From NCBI RefSeq assembly GCF_021462225.1, contig NC_061794.1, forward strand, positions 41,106,914-41,170,913: 64,000 bases of DNA. The letters are read 5' to 3'. Made by a program: the position numbers and the translations under genes. This stretch comes from Girardinichthys multiradiatus (lineage: Eukaryota > Chordata > Actinopteri > Cyprinodontiformes > Goodeidae). Positions 25,114 through 36,749 of the stretch are shown here, one piece after another; positions within the stretch are counted from its first letter, which is position 1; each line of letters opens with the position of its first letter. Below the pieces are notes generated by a model that saw nothing but the letters and a program-made list of their open reading frames with translations, was not told the origin of the DNA and did not search any database.

Positions 25114-28100
25114 CATCCATCCAAGATGGCGCCGCAGATGGTCGCCTCGGCGTGTTGGTGCGCATTGTTTTGTTTTGTTTTTTGCTTTAAAACGGTCTTC
25201 TGTGATGGTACCCGGAGCTCTCTCACCAGAGAAGAACTCATGAACATCAGGGCTACTACACCAGAGGAGTTATTTCCAACTTTTCTGCCTACTGCTCTGG
25301 AATTTTTGGACATTCTGGTCAAAGGTGCGCTCACCTTTGTTCACGCGGTGAAACGCCGGAAGAGAGGGAAACGGGCTGGGGTGCTGGTACGACTTCGCCA
25401 GCGTGGACTACGAACACCGTTACCTGGAATATTTCTCTCTAACGTGCGTTCACTTCCCAACAAAATTGAGGAACTACAACTGCTGTTGGGGAAAAACAGG
25501 GACTTTTATTCATCGGCAGTTATGTGCTTCACGGAGACGTGGCTGTGTGGATTAATACCGGACTCTGCGCTGCAGCTGGCAGGATTCCAGCTCTACAGAG
25601 CGGACAGAGACACGGAACTCTCCGGCAAAGCGAAAGGTGGAGGAATCTGTTTTTACCTCAACAGTGGTTGGTGCAACGACATGACAGTGATTCAGCAGCA
25701 CTGTTGTACAGACTTGGAAGCCTTCATTATAAACTGTAAGCCTTTCTATTCCCCCCGTGAGTTCGCTTCGTTCATCCTGGTTGGTATTTACATCCCGCCG
25801 CAAGCTAACGTGCAGGTCGCACAGCGCATGCTCGCCGACCAGATACTGAGTGTGGAGCGGACCAACCCGGACTCCTTAGTAATCGTCGCTGGTGACTTTA
25901 ACAAAGGTAATCTCACCCACGAACTCCCCAAATATAGACAGTTTATTAAATGTCCGACCAGAGAGGACAACATTCTGGATCACTGTTACACCACCATCAG
26001 AGACGCTTATCACGCCGTCCCACGTGCTGCACTGGGCCAATCCGACCACATCATGGTCCACCTGATTCCTGCATACAGGCAGAAACTAAAGCTCTGCAAA
26101 CCTGTTGTGAGGACGACAAGGAAGTGGAGCAGTGAGGCTGTGGAGAATCTCCAGGCGTGTTTAGGCTGTACAGACTGGGATGTGTTCAGGACTACTACCA
26201 ACAGTCTGGACGAGTTCACAGAGGCTGTGACTTCCTACATCAGCTTCTGTGAGGACAGCTGTGTACCATCATGCACCAGGGTGAGTTACAACAACGACAA
26301 ACCCTGGTTCACAGCTAAACTCAGAAGGTTAAGACTGGATAAGGAAGAGGCCTTCAGGAGTGGGGACAAAGACATATACAGAGAGGCAAAGTACAAGTTT
26401 GGCAAGGCAGTGAAAGAGGCCAAACGACTGTACTCTGAGAAGCTCCAAAACCAGTTCTCAGCCAACGACTCTGCGTCTGTCTGGAAAGGGCTCAAGCAAA
26501 TCACCAACTACAAGCCGAAAGCCCCCCACTCCATCAACGACCGACGCCTCGCCAACGACCTGAACGAGTTCTACTGCCGCTTTGAAAGACAAAGGGACAG
26601 TCCTGCAACCATCCCCCACGACGCCCCCCAAAGGCTGCAGCCACAATCCACCACCCCCACCTCCCCAACCTCAAGAGGGGCCTTGGCACCTCCAACAACC
26701 ACCCTGAAGTTCCCCCCCACCAGCCCCCTACCCACGCCGAGGACGGCTCTTTCCATCCAGGAGAGGGACGTAAACAAACTCTTCAGGAGACAGAACCCCC
26801 GGAAAGCTGCTGGTCCGGATTCTGTCTCACCAGCCAGCCTGAAGCACTGCGCTGATCAGCTGTCTCCAGTCTTCACAGATATTTTTAACACCTCACTGGA
26901 GACATGTCATGTGCCAGCCTGCTTCAAGTCCTCCACCATCGTCCCTGTTCCCAAGAAGCCAAGGACCACAGGGCTTAATGACTTCAGACCCGTCGCCCTG
27001 ACCTCTGTGGTGATGAAGTCCTTTGAGCGCCTTGTGCTCTCACACCTAAAAGACATCACCGACCCCCTCCTGGACCCCCTGCAGTTTGCCTACAGAGCCA
27101 ACAGGTCTGTAGATGATGCAGTCAACTTAGCCCTTCACTTCATCCTCCGGCACCTGGACTCCACAGGAACCTATGCCAGGATCCTGTTTGTGGATTTCAG
27201 CTCTGCCTTCAACACCCTCGTCCCAGTTCTGCTACAGGAGAAGCTCTCCCAGCTGAGTGTGCCCGACTCCACCTGCAGGTGGATCACTGACTTCCTGTCT
27301 GATAGGAAGCAGCGCGTGAGGCTGGGGAAGCACATCTCTGACTCCCTGACCATCAGCACCGGTTCCCCCCAAGGCTGTGTTCTCTCTCCTCTGCTCTTCT
27401 CCCTGTACACCAACAGCTGCACCTCCAGTCACCAGTCTGTCAAGCTTCTGAAGTTTGCAGATGACACCACCCTGATCAGACTAATCTCTGATGGTGACGA
27501 GTCCGCGTACAGATGGGAGGTGGACCATCTGTTGGACTGGTGCAGCCAGAACAACCTTGAGCTCAACGCTCTAAAGACAGTGGAGATGGTTGTGGACTTC
27601 AGGCAGAACCCAGCCCCACCTGCCCCCATCACCCTCTGTGACTCCACAATTGACACTGTGGAATCTTTCCGCTTCTTGGGAACCATCATCTCCCAGGATC
27701 TCAAGTGGGAGCCAAACATCAGCTCCCTCATCAAGAAAGCCCAGCAGAGGATGTTCTTCCTGCGGCAGCTGAAGAAATTCAACCTGCCAAAGACTATGAT
27801 GGTGCACTTCTACCCAGCCATCATTGAGTCCATCCTCACCTCCTCCATCACCATCTGGTACGCCGCTGCTACAGCCAAGGATAAGGGCAGGCTGCAGCGT
27901 GTCATTCGGTCTGCTGAGAACGTGATTGGCTGCAGTCTACTGTCGCTCCAGGAACTGTACACCTCCAGGACCCTGAAGCGGGCAGGGAAGATTCTGGCTG
28001 ATCCCTCCCACCCCGGTCACAGACTCTTTGAAACTCTCCCCTCTGGCAGGAGGCTGCGGTCCATCCGGACCAAAACCTCACGCCACAAGAACAGTTTTTT

Positions 28101-28478
28101 CCCATCTGCCACCAGCCTTGTTAACAAAGCCCCCGGAAACCACCCTGACACTCTCCCTTTCCCCCACACCCCCCCCCCCTTTTTTGCTGACAGGACACCT
28201 GTAACCTGCAACTCTATGCGTTACATTAACGTTCAGCTTGGACTCCTGCTTTACTTGCACAATGATCACCTGCACTGTTGTATTGCTCTTGCATCTTATA
28301 CTGCTCTATATTTACTCTCACTCACTTAAAACTGTGCACATATATTTATATTATATTGTAGATATGTTTATACTGTTTAATTTGTATTGTATTGCACTGA
28401 CTACGCCAAAACAAATTCCTTGTATGTCCAAAAACGTACTTGGCAATAAAGCTTTTCTGATTCTGATTCTGGTTCTGA
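25114..28478 (+). mobile_element. Full-length LINE retrotransposon (CR1/L2/Rex1-like)
   Basis: The element starts just before CCAAGATGGCGCCG and ends in a 3' UTR with TTGTATGTCC...TTGGCAATAAAGC and a tail of TTCTGATTCTGATTCTGG repeats. Short tandem-repeat tails without poly(A) are typical of the CR1/L2/Rex1 group. One open frame covers the coding region (25126-28329). A possible duplication ATGTT/AAATGTT lies at 25107-25113 and 28478-28491, but it is too short to be convincing. The clade is recognised only broadly. The element lies antisense to magi3. Confidence 0.92.
25126..28329 (+). CDS. LINE ORF2-type protein: endonuclease plus reverse transcriptase, apparently intact
   Basis: A 1067-codon open frame encodes the retrotransposition protein. 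Residues 8-26 are hydrophobic and cysteine-rich. A basic patch KRRKRGKR sits at 76-83. The EEP-type endonuclease runs from NVRSLPNK (106) through ETW (137-139) and GDFN (256-259) to SDH (306-308), so the metal-binding and catalytic residues I can check are present. A proline/threonine-rich linker lies at about 500-545. The reverse transcriptase includes [30 protein letters not shown] (Asp690), [13 protein letters not shown] and FADD (777-780), so the catalytic aspartates are intact. A C-terminal YHL-type region is followed by a hydrophobic tail after a C homopolymer near 28170. That tail may depend on the exact run length. No separate ORF1 was seen. It nicks target DNA and reverse-transcribes its own RNA; current activity is inferred, not shown. 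Confidence 0.93.
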   Translation: MAPQMVASACWCALFCFVFCFKTVFCDGTRSSLTREELMNIRATTPEELFPTFLPTALEFLDILVKGALTFVHAVKRRKRGKRAGVLVRLRQRGLRTPLPGIFLSNVRSLPNKIEELQLLLGKNRDFYSSAVMCFTETWLCGLIPDSALQLAGFQLYRADRDTELSGKAKGGGICFYLNSGWCNDMTVIQQHCCTDLEAFIINCKPFYSPREFASFILVGIYIPPQANVQVAQRMLADQILSVERTNPDSLVIVAGDFNKGNLTHELPKYRQFIKCPTREDNILDHCYTTIRDAYHAVPRAALGQSDHIMVHLIPAYRQKLKLCKPVVRTTRKWSSEAVENLQACLGCTDWDVFRTTTNSLDEFTEAVTSYISFCEDSCVPSCTRVSYNNDKPWFTAKLRRLRLDKEEAFRSGDKDIYREAKYKFGKAVKEAKRLYSEKLQNQFSANDSASVWKGLKQITNYKPKAPHSINDRRLANDLNEFYCRFERQRDSPATIPHDAPQRLQPQSTTPTSPTSRGALAPPTTTLKFPPTSPLPTPRTALSIQERDVNKLFRRQNPRKAAGPDSVSPASLKHCADQLSPVFTDIFNTSLETCHVPACFKSSTIVPVPKKPRTTGLNDFRPVALTSVVMKSFERLVLSHLKDITDPLLDPLQFAYRANRSVDDAVNLALHFILRHLDSTGTYARILFVDFSSAFNTLVPVLLQEKLSQLSVPDSTCRWITDFLSDRKQRVRLGKHISDSLTISTGSPQGCVLSPLLFSLYTNSCTSSHQSVKLLKFADDTTLIRLISDGDESAYRWEVDHLLDWCSQNNLELNALKTVEMVVDFRQNPAPPAPITLCDSTIDTVESFRFLGTIISQDLKWEPNISSLIKKAQQRMFFLRQLKKFNLPKTMMVHFYPAIIESILTSSITIWYAAATAKDKGRLQRVIRSAENVIGCSLLSLQELYTSRTLKRAGKILADPSHPGHRLFETLPSGRRLRSIRTKTSRHKNSFFPSATSLVNKAPGNHPDTLPFPHTPPPFFADRTPVTCNSMRYINVQLGLLLYLHNDHLHCCIALASYTALYLLSLT

Positions 28479-29581
28479 TGTTACAAATGTTTTTTTTTTT
28501 CAATCTTATTTGAAATTAGTGTACAGGAAGATATCGTTTTGAGAACATGATGAATCATATTTTAAAGCTTTTTCCACTTTTGTTGGGACATGCTACAAAT
28601 CAACTAACAAAAAACTTGCTAAATGGAAAAAATGACTAAGAAAAAATACATAAACTTTGTTAAATAAGTGTGAACATCTTTACATAAAGTAATGCTTTCC
28701 TGAAGCACCTTTGGATTCAGTTTAAGCATTCAGTTAGTGAATTAGCCTGAAATAAATTCAGCTGCCCCATTAGGGTTTTCATTAGAGTTCCTCATTTGCA
28801 TCATTTTGCTTCAGCTGTTTGCTTTACCAAGGTATCAGTCAGGAGAAGGTCAGAAAGAAAAATTCTGACAATTTGAGAAACTTTAGGTACAGAGGGCAAA
28901 CATGCCAAGACAAGGTTTCATAGCCTACAAAAATACTGCCAAAGGACTGAATGTGGTAAGAGATATTAAATTTGTTTTAACAAAGTATTATATTATTGAT
29001 GTTCCCAATTATGCAACCAGTTAACGCATCATTTTCACATTTTACCCCTAAAGGATTTTTTTCTATTTTAGCTGTACTGTACAGGATATCTTCCACATTA
29101 AAAGGTGGGAAAAGGTTCAGAAATTCTTTCCCATGGTCCCATCACAACATAATTTTTTGCTCATGCCCTCCTTCTAACCTTTTTTCCACGTCCTCGAAAC
29201 GCCCCAGTCGCTCGGCGCCTATTAGCCTTAGCTTACAACCCAACCGTAGCAGGACTTCCTCTCTCACAAAACCTGTTACATAAAGGGATCGGGAGAAGGA
29301 CATGTGCTCTGGCCTCTCCTTTGCTCTTGTCCTGACCCCACACCCCCACCGCTAGAGCCAGTGGATGACCAATGATGTGGAAACAATAGCAGCGAGGACA
29401 GGGGAGGGAGGGAGGGACCAGACACATGAAAACAAGAGTAGATAATCAAAAAAAAAAGAGCTCCAGAATCCTTTTTCTATAAACTTCAGTAAGTGCGTCA
29501 ACATCAAGGTAAAGGGAAATTTGTAAAAACTTTTCATTCTTTTGGTTTTTGTATCACATGACAACACAGAAAAAAAAAAAA
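28479..29581. other. Intronic DNA with possible repeat
   Basis: About 28560-28990 reads like the 5' non-coding half of a Tc1-type element of the 46.6-kb subfamily (TTCCACTTTTGTTGGGACATG, then ATGCCAAGACAAGG), but I cannot confirm this without a search. No gene was recognised. Confidence 0.35.
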
Positions 29582-29780
29582 CATCCATCCATCGGTACCT
29601 GCTTGTCCTTGCAGGGTCCGTCACAGGGCAACACAGAGACACATACAACCATGCACACACACAGACACGCACCCTCATACCCAAGGGCAATTTACAGAGT
29701 CAATTAACACAACAATCATGTTTATAGACTGCAGGAGGATGCCAGAGTACCTGGAGAGAACCCACGTACGTACGAGCATG
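29582..29780 (-). mobile_element. Diverged tRNA-derived SINE, minus orientation
   Basis: ACATCCATCCATCGGTACCTGCTTGTCC begins the copy, followed by GTCACAGGGCAACACAGAGACACA, GGGCAATTTACAGAG, CAATCATG, GACTGCAGGAGGATGCCAGAGTACC and GAGAGAACCCACG. In reverse complement this is the body of the SINE at 56471-56810 (compare GTACTCCGACTTC and AATTGCCCTTAGG). The tRNA-like head is lost or beyond recognition. Confidence 0.65.
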
Positions 29781-32076
29781 GCACGGGAGGAAGAAGGGAA
29801 GAAGGGGAAGTGGGTGTTGCCATCTTGTCGCTCCGCCATAAAAAAGAGACTTTCGGATCAACCCTATCTGAGTCTTCTGCAGAGCTCCGCTTTCACCTGC
29901 ATGTTCCACACACTCTAATAAGCCTGAATTTGTTTATGTTGCCAGTGAGAATTATTTGAAATTATGCAAACTTCCTTTATGCTCCATTAGTCTTTCAAGT
30001 GAAAAGAAAGAATGTAATTAGAGAGCATTGGAGGAGGACATTGAGTCCCTCCTGATGAGTCCTGGATCCAGACCAGTCAGGCACCGTCCCAAATTAACAT
30101 CTGTCTCACTCTCCTCTCAGCTGTTTCACACCCTTGCTCAGAGCATCTCATGTCCCTTATTATTTTCTGCTTTTTCTTCCTCTTTGCCCATGCTATCGTA
30201 GCTTATTCCATCTAATTTGTTGCCATAACACCTCAATTTCTGTCCAAACACCAAGATGTTGTTGTGATGATAAAAGCTGCCTCTGAACCAAACTGCAAGC
30301 TGAGGCATTGGAACGAGGACTGTACCCAGGATTTCTGTTTGGGGACCCATCCACCTTTACCTTTAGCAGCAGGGGCATGGTAACATTGTTGAGAAAGCTG
30401 ATATTTTAGATCTTAGAAGATGTGAGAGTCATTTTGATGTCTGACAAATGAGCCTTCTGCTTCAGTCCTGGTTCTGGAGGACCAGGGAGGTTATGATCGC
30501 AAAACAATCTAAGCAAGACCACATGTCTAGTTTAACATGTTTGCTTTCTTTTTGTGTTTCTTAAAACAAAATGTTAAAAAAACCTTAAAAGTTAATATCT
30601 ATGACAAAACTAATTTCATATTATGCTTTAGTAATGTAGTGTTAGGGCTTGATTGATATTCTAAAATCTTGAGATGGTGATAATAGTTTTAAATACTGAG
30701 ATGATGACATTAGTTGCGATCTATGCCTATTTTCTTCTCTTTTTCTCATCTGTGCTTCCATCACTGTGACCTTTAACCTCTTAGACAATGTCATTTGTGT
30801 CTGCTGTGAGCATATGCTGCTGTTAGACTTTGTCCAACTAGCTAAATATTACATTAACATGTACAATTCAAGTTCAACAATTGGAATAAGTTAGCCAACA
30901 ATTACCTCACTCCAAACTGTCCTTTCAGATATGAATATTGCACACACCGATATTGCAATGACCATTCATTTACGATATATTGTGCAGAATGCAAGGGAAA
31001 ATTGTAGTAGCCTTCTTCCAGCCAGCTGACCAGCAATGTGCAGCACACAGAGAGAGAAGATTAAGCACTGCACTACCGTATGCTCCTCAGAGCTGGAGAA
31101 AACTGGCCCATGCCTAGTTGTTTCTTCTCCCTGATTACTGAGCCACTGATGCTGGTGTAATAAATACAAATTTAAACTTGTTTTATTTAGATTTCACTAC
31201 GAATGATCATCTACCACAAAACATTATTTCAATGCTCCACAACCTTTCTTTCTCACTTGGTCTGCACAGGAAGTTTGTTCAGAAGCCTGAAGTGAGCGGC
31301 GTTCCTGCTGATTGTTTCTCCTTCAGCTTTGCTTCCACGCAACATCCACTGACCACAGCCTCATAAAGTTATAATTCATACTGTGTACAAGTTCAACATA
31401 CACAAAAGAAAAATTTGGCATAGCCATGTGACTTGACTGCTCATATCTCGCTGTTCGGCACAACAAAGAGAACAGGTGGGCTGAGCTGGGAGCTGACAGC
31501 TTTGGGAAACTCTGGGCAGAGCTAGATAAAGATATCAGAGTGTATGCATGCCTACACCAGCACAAGGTGCATGAAAGGCAGGAGCTTTACATGATTTTAA
31601 ATAATCAGGATGCCTGGGTATGTTTAATAAGTGGAAAGAAGAAGTGGCGACACTGAGAAGGAAAAGAATCAAACTGCAGGGCACTAGTGGATAAAACAAG
31701 GCTTGACCTTGTTTGAACATGGGATCAACATGCATCTTTGATGACCCAATCATCATCAGACGCTAAAGGTGTCCGCGTGGCTCAGATGCTGCACATAAAG
31801 GCCTGTTCCGGGGTGGTTTTCAGAAGTTCTCCTTACCTCACATAATCTTCAATTCCCAAAAATAATTTGACAAAGAACAAAAATGTGGAACACCAGACGT
31901 ACGGGGGGAAAATGTTCCAACAAAAACACAAAGCTCATGAATAAATTAGAGGGAGATCTGTCAGAAGAAGTGTTTCTAATGTTATTTCTGGCATCTCTTC
32001 AGTTCAGCTCCAAAGTTTACAGCTTTTTTAAATAGCAAATATATGATGTGTACAATAATCAGAGCTGCTTGTAGCT

Positions 32077-32079
<3 letters not shown>

Positions 32080-32131
<52 letters not shown>

Positions 32132-32151
32132 GTGTCTGTGTGTGTGTGTGT
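32080..32151. repeat. (TG)n microsatellite, 72 bp
   Basis: A nearly pure TG array with two single-base interruptions (a T at about 32112 and a C at about 32136). Confidence 0.97.
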
Positions 32152-33066
32152 TGGTGGACCACGATTTCAGGGGCGTTAACAGCTGTATGTATTAAAAGTT
32201 TAAATATTCTAGTGTTTGCAGTTTGCGTTCCCTTATTTCACCACTTTTAGCATAATAACAGCAGGTTGTAAGATAGTTTTTAACAACAGATTCTGTTAGT
32301 TTTCAGAAGTGGTGTTCTTTGGAGGAGGTCAAATATGTGACAAAACTGTATCAAAAATAAATTTTGAATTTGCATGGAAGCGACAGTTCAGTTTTCTGTC
32401 TCTGTGGAGGTTTGTAAAAGTTTAAAGGAGCTATCGTGTGAACAGATGTAGCAAATAATTTCCCTTAGTGCATGTGTCCAGGACAGATCTAGATTACATT
32501 AACCTGTTGCTGGATGGTAACAAGCAGAGCATACAGCTGCAGCAGACAGACTACTTGACTTGTTTAATATAACAGTAACATTATTATTTAACTGAGTTCT
32601 CAAAGAAGCTCTACATGCAGGATAGATGTTGGATTCTAAAAATCCACACGCAGGTTTTGAGAAGTTGCGCTAAAACGTTTACACCAAATTGGTGAAATTA
32701 CAAATTTGTTATACAGATACAAGCTGGTACCTAAACAGCTTCTCATCTGCATTAAACTGAAGGTCTATTTCACATTTATTCCCAATGATTCTGGACTACA
32801 TTTGATCAAGAAATGTAAGACAAACAATATTTATGATTGAATCAAATACATTATCTTCCAGGAGTTGCTACATATTTGCAAAAGAATTACACTTGTCTAA
32901 CCAGCATGTGCCTACACCCTCTCCTCCAGTCCACAAACATGCTATTGTTCACTTAACAATGACATGAAACTCATCGAACTTTGAAAAGTATGTACGACTG
33001 GGTGGAGCATATGTGTGTGCGAGTGTGTGTTCATGTGCCTGTTATTAGTAACACCCGAGCTATGGT

Positions 33067-33096
33067 CCAGCAGAGTGCAGCATAACACTCTGCTGG
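33067..33096. repeat. 11-bp perfect hairpin
   Basis: CCAGCAGAGTG (33067-33077) is followed after CAGCATAA by its complement CACTCTGCTGG (33086-33096). Confidence 0.75.
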
Positions 33097-33144
33097 TGTT
33101 CCTCCTAACCCTGAAGACATGACTCAGTGAGGGCATGGTCAGCT

Positions 33145-33145
<1 letters not shown>

Positions 33146-33241
<96 letters not shown>

Positions 33242-33243
33242 AC
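33146..33243. repeat. (CA)n microsatellite, about 98 bp
   Basis: An uninterrupted CA array, the longest simple repeat in the window. The VCVCVC-type open frames on the minus strand here are artefacts of it. Confidence 0.98.
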
Positions 33244-34388
33244 CTAAATGCTCCATCTCTCCCTGAAGTCTGAAGATGGATCAGGAGAACAATAGAGTCC
33301 ACCAGTCCGCCCTCTGTTCCATCCCTTTCTCAGGCGAGACATTTCCTTTGCCTCCGTAATTACTTTGTCTGACTAATAACTCCCTTTAGGTTTGAAAGGC
33401 ATGTAACTTTGACCAGGAGAAGACTACTTGGCTCAGAGGCAGCATCAGTGATTGTTTGGTTGCCATAGCGCAGGAGCCACTCTTCCTGGTCTGCACGGCA
33501 AGCAGAGGTCCAAATTTGATTCCTTGATTAGGTCAAAGGTCAGGGAAAAACTAGCCAATTCTTTTATTTAAATTTGCTTACAACTTCCAGGCAAAATAAA
33601 CCTTTTTTGTGTGGACTTAAGCCTTTTGACAGCAAAGCATAATGTGCACTTTAATTTTATGAGGAATTTAAACTTAAACTTGATCAACTGGATTACTTAA
33701 ACAAATAAAGGGCCCATCATTACACACAAGAAAAAAGAGACTGTTACATACAAATAACTGAGATAAAATGTTCAGAAACCAAAGATATAATACACAGTAA
33801 CCTAGATGAAAACAAAATTACTGATTCACATTTTATTTTTTCCCTAGATTCCATTTTCCATTTTTAACATTTGAATTTTCAAACTTTAACCTAAATTAAG
33901 TATCTAATCATAAGGGTAATGCATAAAATGTCAACAGTTTAACAGAAAAAACAACCAGACTTGGGAATAAATTAATGTTTTTGCAAAGCTCTTGAAAGAA
34001 ATATAGCTGTTAATTATTACTAACACATTTTATAATAAACAAGAAGTCTTCATGTTTCACTTAAATAAACAATACCTTCTGCATAATAAAGACTCTTTAG
34101 ATATAAAATTCAATCATTTCAAGCCGTATTTCCTCAGTATTACATGCAACAATATTGTGATTGTGCTCCATTAGTAATTATATATGAATGCCTTTTTAGG
34201 TATTACCTGAATTTTAGAGAAATATTATGTATTTGTAAAAGAAAAATCTGACTCGGCAAAGGTAGCTACGGAGGTTCTTTTTCTTTCCCGTGTCCTGTCC
34301 GGCAGAGAAGCACTCAGAATTGTTGTCTGAGTGCCAGGAAAAAGCCCAACAGATTTACTTTCACAAGTGGAGCATTACAGCTGACGCT

Positions 34389-35413
34389 TTCCAGCGCAAT
34401 TAATACAATCCAACCTGATTTGCTTTGTCAGAAACTCCAGAAGACTCAGGTGGAGGCCTCAACAATCTCCTGGATCAAAGACTACCTGACAAACAGACCA
34501 CAGTTTGTGAGACTGAAGGGTTGTGAGTCTAACCAGGTAGTCAGGAGCACAGGAGCACCACAGGGGACTGTACTCTCACCATTCCTTTTCACTCTGTACA
34601 CCTCAGACTTCCAGTACAAGACAGACTCCTGTCATCTGCAGAAATACTCGGATGATTCTGCAGTCGTGGGGTGGATCAGAGATGGACAAGAAGCTGAGTA
34701 CAGGAAGGTGGTGGACCGCTTTGTGGCATGGTGTGGAAACAATCATCTCATTTTGAACGTGACTAAAACCAAGGAGATGATTGTAGATTTTAAGAGAAAC
34801 AAGAATAAGTCAAAAACTATTTCTATCATGGGAGAAGAAGTGGAGGTGGTGGAGGAGTATAAATACCTTGGTGTTCACCTGGACAACAGACTAGAGTGGA
34901 GATGCAACTGTGAAGCCATCTACAAGAAGGGACAGAGCAGACTGTACTTCTTGAGGAAGCTTAGGTCCTTTGGTGTTTGCAGCAAGATGCTGCATATCTT
35001 CTATAAGTCTGTTGTGGAGAATGTGATCTCTTCTGCCATCATCTGCTGGGGAAGCAGCATCAGAGCCAGGGACTTAAAAAAGCTCAACAAGCTGATAAAA
35101 AAGGCTGGTTCTGTTCTGGGGACTCCTCTGGAACCTCTGGAGATCATTTTGGAAAGATGGATTCTTCATAAAATGAAGAACATTATGGAGAACCCTGAGC
35201 ATCCTCTACATGAGACTGTCCTACAACAACAGAGTGTCTTCAGTCAGAGGCTTCTTCAGATCTGCTGTAAGACGGAGCGCTACAGGAGATCCTTCTTGCC
35301 TACAGCCATCAGCATCTACAACGGCTCTTTGAGGAAACCCTCATAATGAGCTACAACAACATTTAATTTCCCTTTGGGATTAATAAAGTATTTTTGAATT
35401 GAATTGAATTTAA
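34389..35413 (+). mobile_element. 5'-truncated LINE, copy B, with open C-terminal RT frame
   Basis: This is the same subfamily as 12581-13593 and nearly identical to it. It begins within the reverse transcriptase at the TTCCAGCGCAATTAATACAATCC position (compare 12580) and ends with the same ATTAATAAAGTATTTTTGAATTGAATTG tail. A 308-codon frame stays open from 34420 to 35346 and covers SWIKDYLTNRPQFVRL, GAPQGTVLSPFLF, YSDDSAVVGW, YKYLGVHLDN and the C-terminal thumb-like region. It lacks the endonuclease and the first RT aspartate block, so it is a dead-on-arrival insertion. The absence of stops suggests recent insertion. Confidence 0.92.
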
Positions 35414-35459
35414 AGCTCTGCTTGATATTCATAAAAAGAAACTTTATTAGAAACTGCTT

Positions 35460-36700
35460 TGGTATTATTTCAATTGTTACGGACATGGAGACAGAAATGG
35501 AAAGGGAAAAAAAAGAAGCACGAAAGACAAAAAGGGGGGCAAAAAGGAAAAGGAGAATAGAATGGAGGAAAGAAAAAAGAATGTAGAGAATACAAGATAA
35601 CACCCTGCTTGATTCTTGCACCTGCACAAATGTTCGTATTACTTTAGCCTTTTTACCGAAAGGTGCACGGTACTTGTGAATGCAAGATGTATGTAGTGGT
35701 AAATGCGGCTCAATATAGAACATTTGTGTATCTGTTAACACCTGAATCTAAACACCTGTGGGTCTGAGTGTGAGTGCATTGTGTATACAGGGTTTCTCCA
35801 TATAAAACTGCAATAGCGAGTGTGTGGAGCCACCGACCTGGACCTGGGACAGATACGGAGGAGATCCAAGCCACAGACATCCAAAGGCCCCCCATAAGCA
35901 CAGGAACCCCAGGAGAACCACCGCCGGAACTACCGTAACCCGCCCAGAGAGGAGCAGGGGAGAATCCCAGGGGAACCACCCAGCAGCCACAGTGCAGAAG
36001 CTTCAGGGAGCTGCAGGGACGAGCGCACAGGCCCCGCCGGCAGCCGTCTACCCCTGAGCAGATCCAGCCATGGACCCAGAGACCCGAGACCCCGGGACAT
36101 ATCACTCCCCAAGCAGAGGCACATACATACTCTATACTCCCAGGTCCAGGTGCCGATACCCCATAGGGACAACCAGCCCCCGGACCCAGGAGGTGGTCCC
36201 CTTCCCTCCGGGGGGTAGAGACAGGCAGACCGCCCCAGCACCTGAACCTGAGCGACCCCGGCCCAGATCCCGGCTCAGACCCCGAACCCCTGCCCCGACC
36301 CCGGTCCCCAACCACCCCGATCCTTATCCGGGGATGGGGCCATGTACAAAAGAGGGGCCTACATGGTCCAAACAAGCCCACCAACCAGAGCCGCCACAGA
36401 ATAAAATAGTCCCAACCCCCAATGAGCTCCGATTCCAACCCCATGAGCCCTCCAACCCCAATGATCCTGACATGAATCTCCCCACTGGGCCACCCCCAAC
36501 CAGGACACAGATATCGAACACATGCCCCGGAACCCAAACGCCATGAATCGCCGCCCCTCCAGCACAGGAGAGCTTCAACCCCGAAAGGCCGACGAAGCAA
36601 CACCCACACAGCACAGGCTCCACAAACAGCCCCGCTCCAAGCACCCCTGCCGCGTCCCACACCCACCATACACCACGCCACGACAGCAAGGCTACGAAGG
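35460..36700. repeat. C-rich, stop-poor repeat block of unknown family
   Basis: About 35800-36690 is strikingly C-rich on the plus strand (CCCCGACCCCGGTCCCC-type runs) inside an AT-rich intron. It is preceded by a purine-rich tract (35485-35585) and a TACCGAAAGGTGCACGG segment (35654-35670). Overlapping long frames on both strands (345 codons on minus, 158 on plus) follow from the lack of stop triplets in such DNA. They show only proline/glycine/tryptophan-biased sequence with no domain. I suspect the 5' region of a dispersed retroelement common in related fish, but cannot prove this from one copy. Confidence 0.5.
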
Positions 36701-36749
36701 TTCTTTAGTAAAAGGTGAATCTTACTCTTCTGAGGATCTCTGAACAAGA

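Larger units (their letters stand above)
29781..34388. other. Intronic DNA; two dinucleotide arrays
   Basis: No gene was recognised. It contains the TG and CA arrays listed separately and a small hairpin at 33067-33096. About 29990-30130 lacks repeat character and could be conserved non-coding DNA. Confidence 0.45.

Noticed and set aside
25126..28329. Domesticated host gene derived from a LINE
   Set aside because: It retains a LINE 3' UTR and repeat tail, and has no introns or host-like regulatory context; an ordinary recent insertion is simpler.
33146..33243. CRISPR array or tandem protein repeat
   Set aside because: A simple dinucleotide repeat with no spacers.
32942..33302. Open frames encoding VCVCVC repeats
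   Set aside because: Direct translation of the CA microsatellite.
35710..36747. 345-codon minus-strand open frame and the overlapping 158-codon plus-strand frame
   Set aside because: Both lie in the same C-rich block, have extreme residue bias and no domain. They are explained by absence of stop triplets in that composition.
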